A stretch of 64,000 bases of DNA from assembly GCF_029168945.1 (NCBI RefSeq), contig NC_083606.1, positions 18,936,041 to 19,000,040 of the forward strand, written 5' to 3'. The translations under genes were made by a program, and so were the position numbers. Source of the DNA: Cannabis sativa. Its lineage: Eukaryota > Streptophyta > Magnoliopsida > Rosales > Cannabaceae. This document shows positions 24,301 through 36,840 of this stretch, piece by piece (position 1 is the first letter of the stretch; every line of letters starts with the position of its first letter). The notes below the pieces were generated by a model that saw only the letters and a list, made by a program, of their open reading frames with translations, had not been told where the DNA came from and made no database searches.

Positions 24301-25785
24301 TTGTCAACTAAGTGTCAGGAGAATACCAAACTCGGGGAGAAAAAATGGCTGCTTATGTGGCGGTTGTCAGGGAATTGCTCCACAAATTTAAAGGATACAA
24401 AGTGGAGCAAGTCCTGCAAGAAAAGAATGCTCAGGCAGATTGCTTAGCTAAGCTAGCTTCGGACGGCGAGATAGAAAGGTAAGGTGGTACCTGTCGAACA
24501 CCTTATGGAACCTAGCATCAAAACCAAAGAGACAGTGGCTACTAATAAGCAAGAGCCGAACTAGATGGACCCCATCATCAAGTACATAACAAAAGGAGAG
24601 TTGCCCCAAGAAAGGGCTATGTTCAGAAAGCTATAGTATTAGGCTAATCGATATGTGATGATGGACAGTGTCTTTTATCGGAGGGGGCTCAGCATGTCGT
24701 ACTTAAGGTGTGAGTCAGATCCTGAAACTAGACGGATCATGCAGGAGGTCCATGAGGGGTTCTGTGGTGACCACACCGGAGGTCTGAGTCTCTCAAAGAA
24801 ATTACTGAGACAAGGATATTTTTGGCCTACAATGAAGAAGGATTGTGTACACTACGTCCTTCAGTGTGATCCATGCCAATGATTCGCGAACATACCAAGA
24901 GCTCCACCCTATGAAATTACTTTGATGACTAGCCCCTGGCCCTTCCCAGTTTGGGGAATAGATCTCATTGGCTCCTTACCAATGGGAAAGGGTTAGGTAA
25001 AGTATGCCACAATAGCGGTGGATTATTACACAAAGTGGACAGAGGCTGAGCCCATGAAGACCATAACGACCAAGAAAGCCTTGGATTTTATGGGAAAAAA
25101 AACATCGTGTCGATACGGGCTACCCCACAAGATAGTCTCAAACAATGGAAAGCAGTTTGAATGCGATGAATTCACAAACTTCTGCAACCAACACAGAGTA
25201 ATCAAGAGTTTCTCTGCGGTTGCAAGGCCACAAACAAATGGATAGGCAGAGGCGGTCAATAAAATACTAAAGGTCACCCTAAAGAAAAAATTGTTGGCCT
25301 GAAGAATTGGCACGAATGTTATGGGCCTACCGGACCACCATAAGGACCACAACCGGATACTCCTCATTCTCAATTGTGTACGAATGTGAAGCCATGGTAC
25401 AATTATAAACCTTGATCCCGTCCACAGAGAGGACCACGTATGATCCAGTAACGAACCAACCCTTGTTGCCAGAGGTGTTGGATCAAATAGACGAGCTCTG
25501 AGAGGAATCTCAAATACGGATGGCAGCGTACCAAAGAAAGGTAGCAAAATACTTCAATTCCAAAGTCAAAGATAAGAAATTTGCCATTGGGGACCTAGTC
25601 CTAGGAAGGGTCTTCCCGGCCACCCAAGAGCCAGGAGTGCGGGTACTTGGGCAAAATTGGGAAGGAGCATACAATTGAAGATGAAATAGGCTCTAGGACC
25701 TATAAGCTAAAAAGGATGGACGGATCCACAGTACCTCGGGCCTGGAATGCTAACCACCTCTGCAAGTACTATCAATAGTTAGGAG
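24301..25785 (+). pseudogene. End of second RNase H and integrase of the Tat element
   Basis: The second RNase H resumes as VSGEYQTRGEKMAAYVAVV and ends near KNAQADCLAKLAS (about 24425-24463). Integrase follows. The H-H-C-C zinc finger (EVHEGFCGDHTGG and CDPC) lies in 24655-24882. The core starts VWGIDLIGSLP near 24950 and continues in 25018-25245. The second catalytic Asp, normally in SDNGxQF, is Asn here (VSNNGKQF). Stops occur after the zinc finger, in the core and after RPQTNG. No chromodomain is seen at the C-terminus, as expected for Tat. It would insert element DNA, but this copy is inactive. Confidence 0.82.
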
Positions 25786-26117
25786 AATGTTAGTTTATAT
25801 TCTATAAAATAATCTGTGCCAGACAAATATATGCGATATCCTATGCGACTTCAAGCTAAGTGATCCAAAATACACTTTTATGTCACTTAGGGGGGTAGTG
25901 AGGCATAACATACACGCAAAAATAGGACGAATATATAAAAAAGAAAATAAAATAGATATAAACTTATATAAGTGGTCTAGAATGTAAATAGAAAAAGGCC
26001 TGGGGCCGGGCCATTAAAAATCTCCCCTCACTTAAAACACAAAAATAAATAGAATTGTCTTAAAAGTGGGGGGAAAGGCAAAACAAAAGAACCAAAAGAT
26101 AAGAACTTAATTAATCA
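25786..26117. other. Spacer between Tat pol and the antisense frame
   Basis: No coding frame. It contains a G-rich purine stretch (AGGGGGGTAGTGAGG near 25889-25903) that may be a second polypurine tract, as seen in some Ty3 elements. The rest is A-rich. Confidence 0.45.
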
Positions 26118-26700
26118 ATCAATCTAAGGAGGAAGACGGGGACCCCTACGCTCATCCAGGACAACATCCAGCTTCTTGTTCTTCTCCCGAAACTTAGCTA
26201 GAACAACCTTGGGATTGGAATAGAAGGGAAGACGGGGCTCGAAATTGTTAGCTTTCGAGCACATGAACACCCTGTCATCAAAACGCTTTTCGTAATGCTG
26301 GCAAGTGATTGAGGCCAGAAGGGCATCCCTCTTGGCCTCGGTACCCTCTTTATGAGTCTGATCCCAGAATTCACGAAGCTCTTTTAGTTCAACAGTCAAA
26401 ATGGTTGTTGCCTCCAAATTGGTTTGGTGCAGCTCCTCTAAAGACTTAAGCTTCGCAATAAGTTCCTGGATCTACTCCTTGGAGTCTCAAAGATCCCTCC
26501 TAGCCGAAGCTATGATGTCATCCCTGGCCTTCAGCACCTCCTGATGGTTCCGCTCCATGAGGGCCTCTTTCTCTTGGGCTTCATTTCGAATCGCCTCCTT
26601 CTATTCCTCTGATTCTCAGAGCTTCTTCATCACCTCCTCCATGCCATCAAATTCAGACATGGTAAACACATGGTCGATCAAAGTCTTGGAAAGACAATCG
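26118..26700 (-). pseudogene. Antisense coiled-coil frame downstream of Tat pol
   Basis: On the strand opposite to gag-pol, the open part at 26417-26124 gives 97 residues, and the same frame continues upstream to about 26690 through at least four in-frame stops. The translation is rich in Glu, Lys, Ala and Leu in heptad-like spacing (for example NEAQEKEALMERNHQEV and IQELIAKLKSLEELHQ), so it was a coiled coil. Additional antisense frames between pol and the 3' LTR are known in Tat-lineage elements such as Grande and Retand; their function is not established. I do not assign one here. Confidence 0.6.
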
Positions 26701-27002
26701 ACCTCGGCAATAATCGTGCAACCAACAGGAAAAAGTTAGAACTGCGAAAGTGAAAACGTAAAAGAAACTTAGAAGATTGTAACTTACTACGGTAAGGGCG
26801 ACACTCATATCTTGAATCTAGTACACGGGGTTGGAAGAAGCGCAGGCCGCATACCACTTGGTGGGAAGTTGGGTTAGATCAGCGGCAAAATGGCTTACCA
26901 TTTCTGAGGCAAAAGGAGCCAAAATACGTGGCCGCTGCTATGTATGACACGTCGATAAAGAAGACACTTCACCCGGAGATCAGTTAAGGGTTGTATAGAA
27001 GA

Positions 27003-28342
27003 TAGGGGTGTACGTCGGTCGATTTTGGTCAATTTATGCTATATTTTATTCAACCCAATGTAAAAATTGGGTTGCAAAAATTAAGTGCAACCCGTCCAAT
27101 TAAGAAAAAAGAAATTAATAACCTGCCCAATGAAATTGGTCGCTTGGGTTGGGTTATCTCGTCCAAACCGAAAATTAATGTTTTATTTTTTTTTATTCAA
27201 TTATTATATTTTAGTTAATTGTGATAATAAGATAATTATATATAGAATGAATTTAAAGTTCAAATCAATTACTGAAACAACAATTTATCCAAATTTCATG
27301 ATTCAAGTTACCGAGTTGTTCAAGATTAGATTGATTAATTTCAACTTAAACATTCAAGAATCGGATTGAAGAGTAAGCAGTAAAGAACACAATAACTTAC
27401 AAGCTTCGTCTGCACTGAGAATAAATCTCAGCCGACTAGTGCTTGGGTTCCCCAAACTAGGGTAATAACATTCACTAAATCCAAAAGATTCGTATTACAA
27501 TCTCCAGTTCACAATTAGGAATTTAATACAATCTTTACAACAATTAGTAATGTATTACCAACAACAACCAAGATTCTTGGTTGTATGCACAAGATTTCCT
27601 ATGCAGCAACTAAGTTCTTCTTTAACACTTTTCTTCAATCTGAAATCTCTTTAGATCTGATGACGAAGATGACACTAAACTCCCTTTTGTTGAACTCAGC
27701 AACACCAGGCTTTGATCTTTCTGCTATGGATATCCATCATCAAGCTATGCAATCAGACCTGAAAAACAGCAACGAACAATACAAGATACCACACACAATA
27801 CCACACGATATATCTGAACTAACCAAGATTATGAATTAGCTAGCTAACTCGTTTAAAAAAATGAAACTAGCTATTTATAGACAATAGTTCAACCGACCTA
27901 AGAACAATTTATACCAACAGTTAAAACATAACAAACACACGAGGACTTTAACAAAAAACTGGTATGCAGTTATAACAAATTAAAACCACAAATAAGACTG
28001 AACTCACTATTAATATAATCTGTCAAAATAATAAACCTTACAATTACCATCAAAAAGATATAGTAGTTTGAACTTTATATTTTTTTAAATATCTATATAA
28101 GTTATATGATAATGTAAATATATATAATAAAATATATATATAACACCCTCTTAATTGGGTTGATCGGGTTAGTTCGGGTTGATTGGACAGGTTGGTATTA
28201 TTTTTAACCCGCCCAATATAAAGATTAGGCAGGTTATATTTTCGTCTGGTTATTCGGTTTGCATTATTTGTCGGGTTATGTCAATTTGATTTGGGTAGAT
28301 TATTCGGTTTGGGCGATTTACAAAAACTTATGTACAACCTTA
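27003..28342. mobile_element. Non-autonomous hAT-like element in the Tat 3' LTR
   Basis: Its ends are TAGGGGTGTACG and, in reverse complement, TAAGGTTGTACA, matching at 9 of 12 positions. It is flanked by 8-base copies ATAGAAGA and GTAAAAGA (6 of 8 alike); the 5' LTR has the uninterrupted site. TIR sequence and 8-base duplication fit the hAT superfamily. Its own 565 bases are AT-rich with inverted TTGGGTTG/CGGTTTGGG words near the ends and no transposase. The rest is a foreign solo LTR at 27273-28042. Confidence 0.75.
27273..28042 (-). mobile_element. Solo LTR inserted in the hAT-like element
   Basis: 770 bases with TG...CA ends and a perfect target duplication ATTAC (27268-27272 and 28043-28047). 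The minus strand is taken as sense: it gives CTATAAATAGC at about 27870-27880, and the related LTR piece at 42538-42666 has its primer site on that side. Bases 27273-27401 match 42538-42666 closely over 129 bases. The open frame 27585-27839 lies on the opposite strand and looks accidental. Confidence 0.85.
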
Positions 28343-28983
28343 GTAAAAGAGGCAATAAGTATGGTTTAGAGAGTTAGCTCCCGGACAAGTGCAAAAGGCA
28401 CACCTTCTTCTCCCGTAGTTAAGATATAGTAAGGCACCTCTGGGACAAGAAAGACCTATTCGAACAGTCACCTCGCATTTAATGCAGCATGGGGAAAATG
28501 TCTGGAAAGGCCCATAAGAGGACATATCAGATATCGTAAGCCTGATTTAGGGTGATTACACGATAATCAAAGGGACTACTGACGGGTCCATTATGAAGAA
28601 TCACATCAATCAAGGAAGGAGGAAGGCTAATCTCACCTAACCTCTATGATACCTACTATGTAGGTAATGCATGCCCTATTTTGTATCTTTGGGGAACTTG
28701 TGCTTATCCATAGCTGGCACTCAAAGACAAGTTACCTCTTTTCAACTATTCCCACCAATCTCTGTAAATACCCCTGAGAAAAATCAGAAAGGGAATCAAA
28801 AAAAGGGAGAGAGAAAAATACCCCAAGAACATTCTCTGTAAAAGAAGTACTCTCATTAATAACAGAGACTAGTGGACTACGACTCATTAAAGCCCGAACC
28901 ACATAAAAATTACCTACATTAACTATCCCAAAGCTCTTATCATTATCTCATTTAATTGGTTGCCGAAAACCTCGGTCAACAAA

Positions 28984-29056
28984 TGTTTTAACGATCGTCA
29001 GACACCATCTATTTCTCCACTGGTATGATATTGTCTGCTTTGGGCCAAGCCCTCAT
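28984..29056 (-). repeat. Truncated TRIM-like LTR end
   Basis: Read on the minus strand, this carries GGCTTGGCCCAAAGC then GACAATATCATACC and AGTGGAGAAATAG, the same phrase as the TRIM-like LTR end at 43110-43190 but in the opposite orientation. Similarity stops at about 29056. It abuts the Tat 3' LTR end on one side and the plant-transposon-protein remnant on the other. Confidence 0.65.
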
Positions 29057-29236
29057 GGATTTGGAACTTGATAACCATGAGTTGTAAGAGGAGGGTGAGC
29101 AGCCATGAGCACTTGTTAAATGAGACTTGGAAATGGGAGTTTGTTACGAGTGCCAGTTATTTCTGAGGTTTCGAGAATCCTTTTAAAGATGAGAGTTGGC
29201 AGATCAATGGATACATGAGTTCCCACAGCATACAAG

Positions 29237-31148
29237 TGTTGGAAATTATTTTACCAGGATCTAGATTTACTAACAAGTATGTTGGATTAACAACCTAATA
29301 TGAATTCTAAAACAATGAACATAAACACATATAAAGTTAGAAAACCTTACAGTGGGTGCAGCGGAATAATATGACTCCTTCCGTTTAGATCTCTAGCCCT
29401 TGATTCCTTTCTGTAGCAGAGCATCACCAAGATCTGAACCTGGATCTTCTTTTGTCCTTCTTTGATGTAGAATTTCCATAGTCTTACATACTATGATTGA
29501 GATACCACTTGATGTGTGTGGGCACTACTCATCTCACAAGGATTTCGAAATTTTCTCTCATTTTCTCTCTTGAATTTCGTGGCTTATGGCTTCATAGAAG
29601 AGAAGAGAACAAGGTTTCTTTATATAGGGAAAAGGGAGAGCACAACTTTCCAAATAAACAGTTTCCTCTTTTACTGTGTAATTGATTAACTGCTTTATTT
29701 AGTGTGATCCACCACTTTCCTATTATAGCTAGGCTTTGATTAGCAATTACATGGCAATTACAATTGAAAATAATAATTGGGAAACACACAAAGAGGTGTC
29801 GGCCATAGGGTGAAATGGGCCTCACTTGGATTTTGCAGTTTCCTTAATTTTATTTCTATTTCTCCAAAAATGCCATTTTTCCAATTCTAATCATTTAAAT
29901 GCCAAAACTAATTATTTAATAACTAAAATAGATTATTAAATAATATTGTCATTTAAAATAATTATTAATTAGACATACAACGTCTCTCAATTAATAATTA
30001 AACGTAGAAACCCTTTTCTTTACAATTTCATCCTTAAACTGTGAGAATTCATAAAGTAGACATAGTCTAACTTTTAGAATTATAATTGATTAATTAAAAT
30101 CAATTAACTGAGTCTTACAAGCAGTATGGTCTCAACTAGTATGGGGACCATGGGTCTACATAACCGAGCTTCCAATAAGTCGAACCGAATTTACCAAGTA
30201 AATTCCCTAACTTATTAATTCCTCATTGAATGCACACTTAGAACTTGGAATTGCACTCTCAGTCATATAGAAACGCTCTATATGTTCCACGATATAGACA
30301 CGCCATTAGTTATCCATTGTTATAACCCTAATGTGATCAATGATCCTCTATATAGATGATTTACACTGTACAGGGATTAAATTACCGTAACACCCTACAA
30401 TGTATTTTATCCTTAAAACACTTAACCTTGTATAAATGATATTTCACCTAAGTGAAATGAGATCTCCACCATTTATCTTCGTTTGGTTAAGCTCGAAGGA
30501 AATCATCCTTTACTTCTATTTGCCAGATAGAAGCTATAGATTCCTTATTTATGTTAGCGCTCCCACTCAATTGCACTACCGTGTTCCCAAAATGTAAGTA
30601 TCACCCTAACCCAAAAGTAGGCTTAACTTAACAAATCAAAGAACACGAATAACACTCTTGAGATTGAACCTAACCATATAAGGATTTCGATCATGTGATC
30701 TAGGATCAACAGGTGATATTGAATTGAATAGATATTACGGTAAATTTTAACATATCTAATCAAAGTTCAATATCGGTCCCTTCCGATGTATACTCCATAC
30801 ATCCGATACTGGTAAACTTTGTCAATGTCCTGGAAAGGACATAACACTTTTCCAAGGTGTAAGAATACCTATCGCTGATTATACCATGTCAGTCTAAATC
30901 CAGTGTTCTGAAAAATCAGGGAATAAACTTTTGAACATACAATAAAGATTATATTCCACTGTGCTGACAACACTATAATCTTTAACAAACTCATATGTTC
31001 TGGACTTAAAAAGAATTCATACATTATATACATATAATCATGAAATAAATCATGTGAACCATGCAACATAAAATGTTATTTCTGATCTTTATTAATAAGT
31101 AAATCTGATTATATGAAATGAGTTTTATTTAGGGCATAAAACCCAACA
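29237..31148 (-). repeat. 3' LTR of copia copy B
   Basis: 1912 bases. In minus orientation it starts TGTTGGGTTTTATGCCC (at 31148) and ends TTCCAACA (at 29237). The minus-strand TATATAAAG at about 29617-29625 is its TATA box. Small open frames inside (for example at 29592-29825 and 30869-31069) recur in the other LTR and are not genes. Confidence 0.92.
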
Positions 31149-33990
31149 AACTCCGACTTGCACTAATATAAAACAAAAAGTGCATTTCAAATAATCATTA
31201 ACACCTTGATATACCAATCAAGTGTAATAGAAGTAAACTCTTCGTAATAGGATCTGACAGGTTGAATTAAACACAACCTCTTCTCCACCATTACTCTTCC
31301 TTAATCACAAAATCCTTGATAATGTGAAATTCCTCTCTATATGTCTACTTTCTTGGGATACTGGATTCTATACTTTTGGGCAACTACTCTTTGGTTATTC
31401 AGGAAGTAACCCTAGTAGTTAAGGCAAGTTGGAACAGTTCCACAAAAGTATAGAACTTTCCTTAGACTGAATAAGTTTCTTTCCTGCAACTTTTAACATT
31501 CAGTCTCTCTCTGGTAGACCAAGAGATTTCAGATAGGTTTTTACACTTCTCCAAAATCGCTACTCCACCCCCAAAGTAATCACCATCTCATCAACAGACT
31601 TTCTAGCACAAAGGCAAGTCTTGAAATCTGATGTGGTGTAGTCTAAGAGTTTTAAACAAACACCCTTATTGACTAACATATAGTTCCTCTTCTTAATCTT
31701 AAGATTTACTTGATTGTCTTCCAATGTTCTTCTCCTGGATTAATCTGATACTTACTCATTACTCCCACTCAACAGCAGGTGTCTGGTCTTAGGCATACTA
31801 AAGCATATCTGAGACCTCTCACTGTTGATTCAAGAAATTCTTTCATGGCTTTATCTTCTCTGGAATAGTTGAGACTTTTCCTTAGATAAATAAAATCTAT
31901 GCTTAGAAGTTTTGAAGCTTCTATAGATTGCCATTGGAAAGAAAACGCTCCAACATCTCATGCTTGCATTGGAGTAAGTAATTACCAGGTATACCACAAG
32001 CCATAGGTTTAGATGAACTCAAACCTATAACACTAGGAATAGGAAGTTTTGTTAAGTCCATTGAATAGACTCATTAACGAAAAATTCCTTTCATGTCCTT
32101 GTAATAGAAAACTTTAGGTTACTCCATGTGAATGGATCAAACCATAGTTCTATTGGCTTTCTTCTTAGTTTCTTATCTTGACAATCCATTACTTGTTTAA
32201 ACTCACAATGGATTTTAATCATTAGTGTCTTCCAAGTTATAAGAAGATGAGTTCCTAGAAACTCTCCCACTACAACAAGGTAACGTGAACTATGTCAAAG
32301 AAAACTAAATGGTATAGACCTCTTCAGTTGTGTTAAGACAACAGAGGCAGTGGGATCATCTTGTAAAATAAGATGATAGAACACTTTTGGAATCAAGAAA
32401 AAATATCTCCTTTATTTGCTACTTTATTTTCAGACTTAGTCATTTTCTTAGAAAAGTAGTATTTGGTTAAACAAACACTTTCTTGTCTAATGACTATGGG
32501 ATGCTCCACCCCTAATCACTTAGAATAGCTAACAAACATGCAAGCCAAGGTTAGCAGTTCTAGCTTTTCTTAAGTTTCGATTAGGTCATCCATGAATCTA
32601 GTAATGATTTATAGTAAGTATACAACCATTGCATCATTCTGAAATTACCATATAAGGATTTAGGCAACGACTAGTAACTAATCATCAATATGCAACTCGA
32701 ATTTCTGGGGAGGTAAGTTTGGATATAATTCAAAATCAAATTAATGATCTTTGAACTGCATATCTACTAAATTTTTCTCCACCCCTATCAGTTCACAAGA
32801 TCTTTAACCACTTACCTTCACCATTGCTAGAAATTCATGAAATTTTTCAAACATTTCAAATTTCTTTTGCATAAGGTAAAATCTAGAGTGATCGTTTTAA
32901 GAATACAACTAAAACTCATATCCACCCCTGAATGTACATCCATTTGCGAATGAGATGAAATTACTTTCAATGGATATAGGCATATTAACTCTTTGCAGAG
33001 AATGATCTTGTCAAAAACACTATGAACAAGATACAAATGCCATAGATTTATAAAATATGTGGTTGTATCTTTTGATGACTTAAGTTTAGTTACATCAAAG
33101 AGTTCTTAGAATAGTGCAAGTGGATTCTGGTCACAGAATACTAAACTCATACAGTTTGAATCCATTGAAATAAAATGGTTATTAAACACTTGTGAAAGTG
33201 TAACTGTATAATTAGTAACTCTTTCTTGGACCACCACTACTAATCTAACTCTACGATTTGCCTATACAAGTAGGAGATATCTAAGATTGAGGATTTATAT
33301 CATTTAGGGATAGAATTCCGGGAATATAATCATATGCGTCATCTAATTTCTTAAGAGAAAATAAGACTTCATATGATTTATAGACCATTCATCCAATGAT
33401 ATGTCATTAAGCTAATTCGAAATGAATAAGCTAAGAGGAATTAGGATAATTTCGTTTTAAATAAGAATCCAACGATGCTCCGATTAGCGAGAGTCAAAGT
33501 AATCTTATTTATACAATCTTCTTGTTTCATATTGTAAAACACTATATAGTCTAAGGTGTCATCAATTGATGAACAGCTAGATGTTGCATATACAATATTT
33601 ATCTTTCGAGATCTAACACTATTATGTTAGTCTAATGGTGAAAATCCATTAGGGATTTATCTCATTAGAAAAACAAATCAAGTTAGACCAACAATGAAGA
33701 TTTGAAATTAAACTACAATTTAATAACAGAAAATAACATGGTTCAATACAAATTCATACACAATTCAGAAATTATGAAGCACATAGCAAGTAGGAATGAC
33801 AAGTGAAAATACTAAAACATACAATCCTAAATAATTTCCAAGGTTTTCAACAAACTGATATCAGTGTCCCGTTTAGGCGAGAGTCAAAGCTACCATTCAT
33901 TGAACAGAGTTGTCAGCTCATCTAAAATGATCAACATTCTAGCAACCTTTTATTCGATCAAGATTGGAATCCGCGTTGTCCCGTTTAGGT
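31149..33990 (-). pseudogene. Decayed copia pol and conserved motif module, copy B
   Basis: The minus strand has the same broken integrase, RT and RNase H pieces as copy A, including an integrase-like stretch within the frame 33036-32827 (LKCLKNFMNF, equivalent to the FEMFxKFH region) and the GGGGTGGAG segment near 32780. Stops and shifts largely coincide with copy A. Three copies of the CTCTCGCCTA-type motif lie at about 33480, 33870 and 33975. Confidence 0.65.
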
Positions 33991-36780
33991 GAGAGTCAAG
34001 GCTATTCTATCTTATGAGCTTCCACCATTGTTTCATATTCTTGCAAGTCTTATACAGTCGCCACCATTAGGGTGGTCATAAACTATATAAAAGAAACTTA
34101 CAAGATTACTTATCTTTCGAGATTAAACGGTGCTAACTTGCTAATGAACGTTCCTCCATTAGGGAGGATTACTCGCTAAAAGAATAGCTATGTAAAACCA
34201 ACAATGGAGATCGAATATCCTTATAATAAAGCTCATTATTTAATGAAGGGTTGTATTTTCTTCTAATATTTATTTTAATCCATTTATTTTAAATATATAT
34301 TTATTTAATTAAAATTTCCAATTTAGAATGAAAAATTCCAAATATAAATTTTAATTTAATATTTATAAATTATACTTAGATAGATAAATAACGTGAATTA
34401 TTTCCATCTTAGTAATAATTTCCATAAATATTTAGAAAATTATTCAATTTAAGTTGTTTCAAAATTAATTTGAATTAATTTACAACTCAAATTTAATTTT
34501 CTATAAATATATATTGCATTTTCGAAAATGCTTTTAAAATAAAATAAAAATAAATCCTGGAAAATTACTCTAATTTTATGTTGGCCCAAAATTAATAAAA
34601 ATTAATTTTCAACAAAAAATATAATTTTCCTATTTAATTAAATATCTAAGAAAAATTTCAAATATTTAAATATCATGATTAAAAAATTAACTTAAATATT
34701 AATTTTCTATTTAATTAAATATCACTACAAAAATACTTCAAGCAAAACAGATAATATCTATCTAGACTTTCATGGACTAATTAATCCAATTTCTAATTAT
34801 AATATATTTTAGTTCATTTATTTTAATTAATCATTAAATGAAAAAATCAATGATTTAAGTTGGTCCAAAATTAAATAAATAATTTTCAACTTTAATCTAT
34901 TTTTCAAATAAAATTCGAAATTTCTGCATTAAAGAAATGCAATTTCGAAATTTTGGGAAATGATTAATAAAATAAAATAAAATATATTTTGAAAATTATT
35001 CAAACTTAAGTTATTCTGAAATAAAATTCCAAACTTAAAATAATTTTCAACTTTAATTAAATAACATGAAAATAACAATATTAAAGTATCATGATGAAAA
35101 TCAACTTAGATATTGAATTTTCAATTTAATTAAATGTATTAAATTCAAGAAATAAATAATTAAGTAAAGAGGAAACTTAATTATTAATTCTAGTTTAATA
35201 CTAGGAAAATATACTAAACTTAGATTGTACCAAAATTAATTAGGAAACAATTAATTTCACAATCTATGATATTTTCCTATTTAATATTAGAAATAATAAC
35301 TAGTACTAGAAATAACTATCTAGTATATATCATTGACTAAGTGTTTTTCTAAAATTAACTTTAAAATATTACAATGAAAAATAAATTTCATATATTTTAA
35401 AAGTTAATTATGTTGCTAATTCAATTTTAATTAGGTTAGACTAATATAATTAACCTAATACAATTATTTAAATAAGGCAAATGGGCCTTCACAATTGGGG
35501 TAGTTCATGTGAGGGGGAGCTGGGTTCAGTATGTCGTACCCACTTCTATGGCCCCCAATTCTCACACAAGGCCCAAAAGAGAGGAATTTAACCTTAAAAT
35601 AAACAATTGTTATTCATTGAAAAAGCCCAAATCTAATTGGGCCTAAATAAATTTCCTTATCTCAAAATTTATTTTAGCAACCTAGTCCATTTACTTAGTA
35701 AAAACTTAAATGGGCTTCCTATATGCATCTAAGCCCAAAAGCAAACATATAGGCTCACACAGGTCAAATGATTCGGATGGACCCTATCATGTTACTAGGT
35801 TTACACAGATGAAAGAAGTACAAAATTTACCTGTTACAAATTATTTATAAGATCTATCGTCAATTGGACTATGATTAAAATCAGATCATAGGATCTGTCA
35901 ACAAGTTAATCATAGCAATTTAGATCAGATAAATAATAGGTTTGTTAAAAAGTTTTGAATAAACAATATTAATAAACAAACATTGTCCATGTAACAGATG
36001 TGAATCAAGATATTAATATAATTAAATTATTATTCATAAACTAACCAAATAAAGGAAACTAATTTTAAAATAGCTAGGTTTATTTGAATCAAATATCAAA
36101 TAAGATCAATGATTTGAAAGGAAAGAATCTTCGATATCACTTTCAGATCTTATAATTTAATAAAATAAACCAATTTTAAAATAGATTTGGTTAGATAATT
36201 ATTATTTTAGGAATAAAATAATAAATGAATAATAATTACCATAATTATATATCAAAATATCTCAAATTAAGCAATATTCAAATCTCTACAAAAATATCTA
36301 TGTTATTTAAATATTTAAGATATGATTTATAAATTTCTAATAAGGAAAAAATGATATATATAGAAAAAATATCATTTTTAAACTTATAATTTATAAATAA
36401 TTAAATATTTAACAAAATAACAAATTTTTGAATTTGAAAAATATTATAGTAAGTATATCTATAAAAATATCTATGTTAATTTCAAATTTATTAATTATTT
36501 AATTTGTCATATAAGATAATTTTAATATAATATTTTAAATAAAAAGACAAAGTTATCTTTTAATTTAAAATATCTTAAATATCAAAATATCTAATCTTAT
36601 AATTAAATAATAAATAAATATTAAAGAAGTTAACAAATTTTTAAATCTGACCATAATAGGAAATATTTAAAATTGGAAACATTCCAAAATAGAAATATTT
36701 AAAATTGGAAAAATTCCAAATTGAAAATATTTAAAATTGGAAACATTTCAATTTAAAAATATTTAAAAATGGAAAAATGA
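33991..36780. other. AT-rich ORF-free block, copy B
   Basis: This is the reverse-oriented counterpart of 11371-14470: A/T-rich words, no coding frame, and a conserved less AT-rich island at about 35470-35690. Toward 36650-36780 a short unit like AATATTTAAAATTGGAAA is repeated about five times in tandem. Confidence 0.65.
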
Positions 36781-36840
36781 ATTTTGGGAAACAATCCCTT
36801 GGAAAAATTGGATTTTTGAGAAGAAATCCAAAAAATCGCA

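Larger units (their letters stand above)
5166..28981 (+). mobile_element. Old Ty3/Gypsy element of the Tat lineage, interrupted by four later insertions
   Basis: Two diverged direct LTRs (5166-5872 and 26927-28981, the latter minus a 1348-base insert) each come to 707 bases. Between them lie, in order on the plus strand, gag, protease, reverse transcriptase, RNase H, a second RNase H, integrase and an antisense frame. A second, archaeal-type RNase H is the hallmark of Tat elements (Tat/Ogre/Retand/Grande). Nested insertions at 9466-19551, 20505-24300 (itself two LTRs) and 27003-28342 inflate it from about 8.6 kb to 23.8 kb. All frames carry stops or shifts and several catalytic residues are replaced, so it is dead. 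The 5' LTR begins TG but the 3' LTR begins CG, and I found no target-site duplication, so the outer boundary is good to about 10 bases. Confidence 0.85.
26927..28981 (+). repeat. 3' LTR of the Tat element, with hAT-like insertion
   Basis: Matches the 5' LTR at 26927-27002 and 28351-28981; together 707 bases, equal to the 5' LTR. The first base is C instead of T. A purine-rich GAGGCAAAAGGAG lies just upstream at about 26906-26918 as the likely polypurine tract. The break holds the element at 27003-28342. Confidence 0.82.

Noticed and set aside
27585..27839. 84-codon plus-strand frame in the solo LTR
   Set aside because: It is antisense to the LTR promoter, has no domain, and lies in a non-coding LTR.
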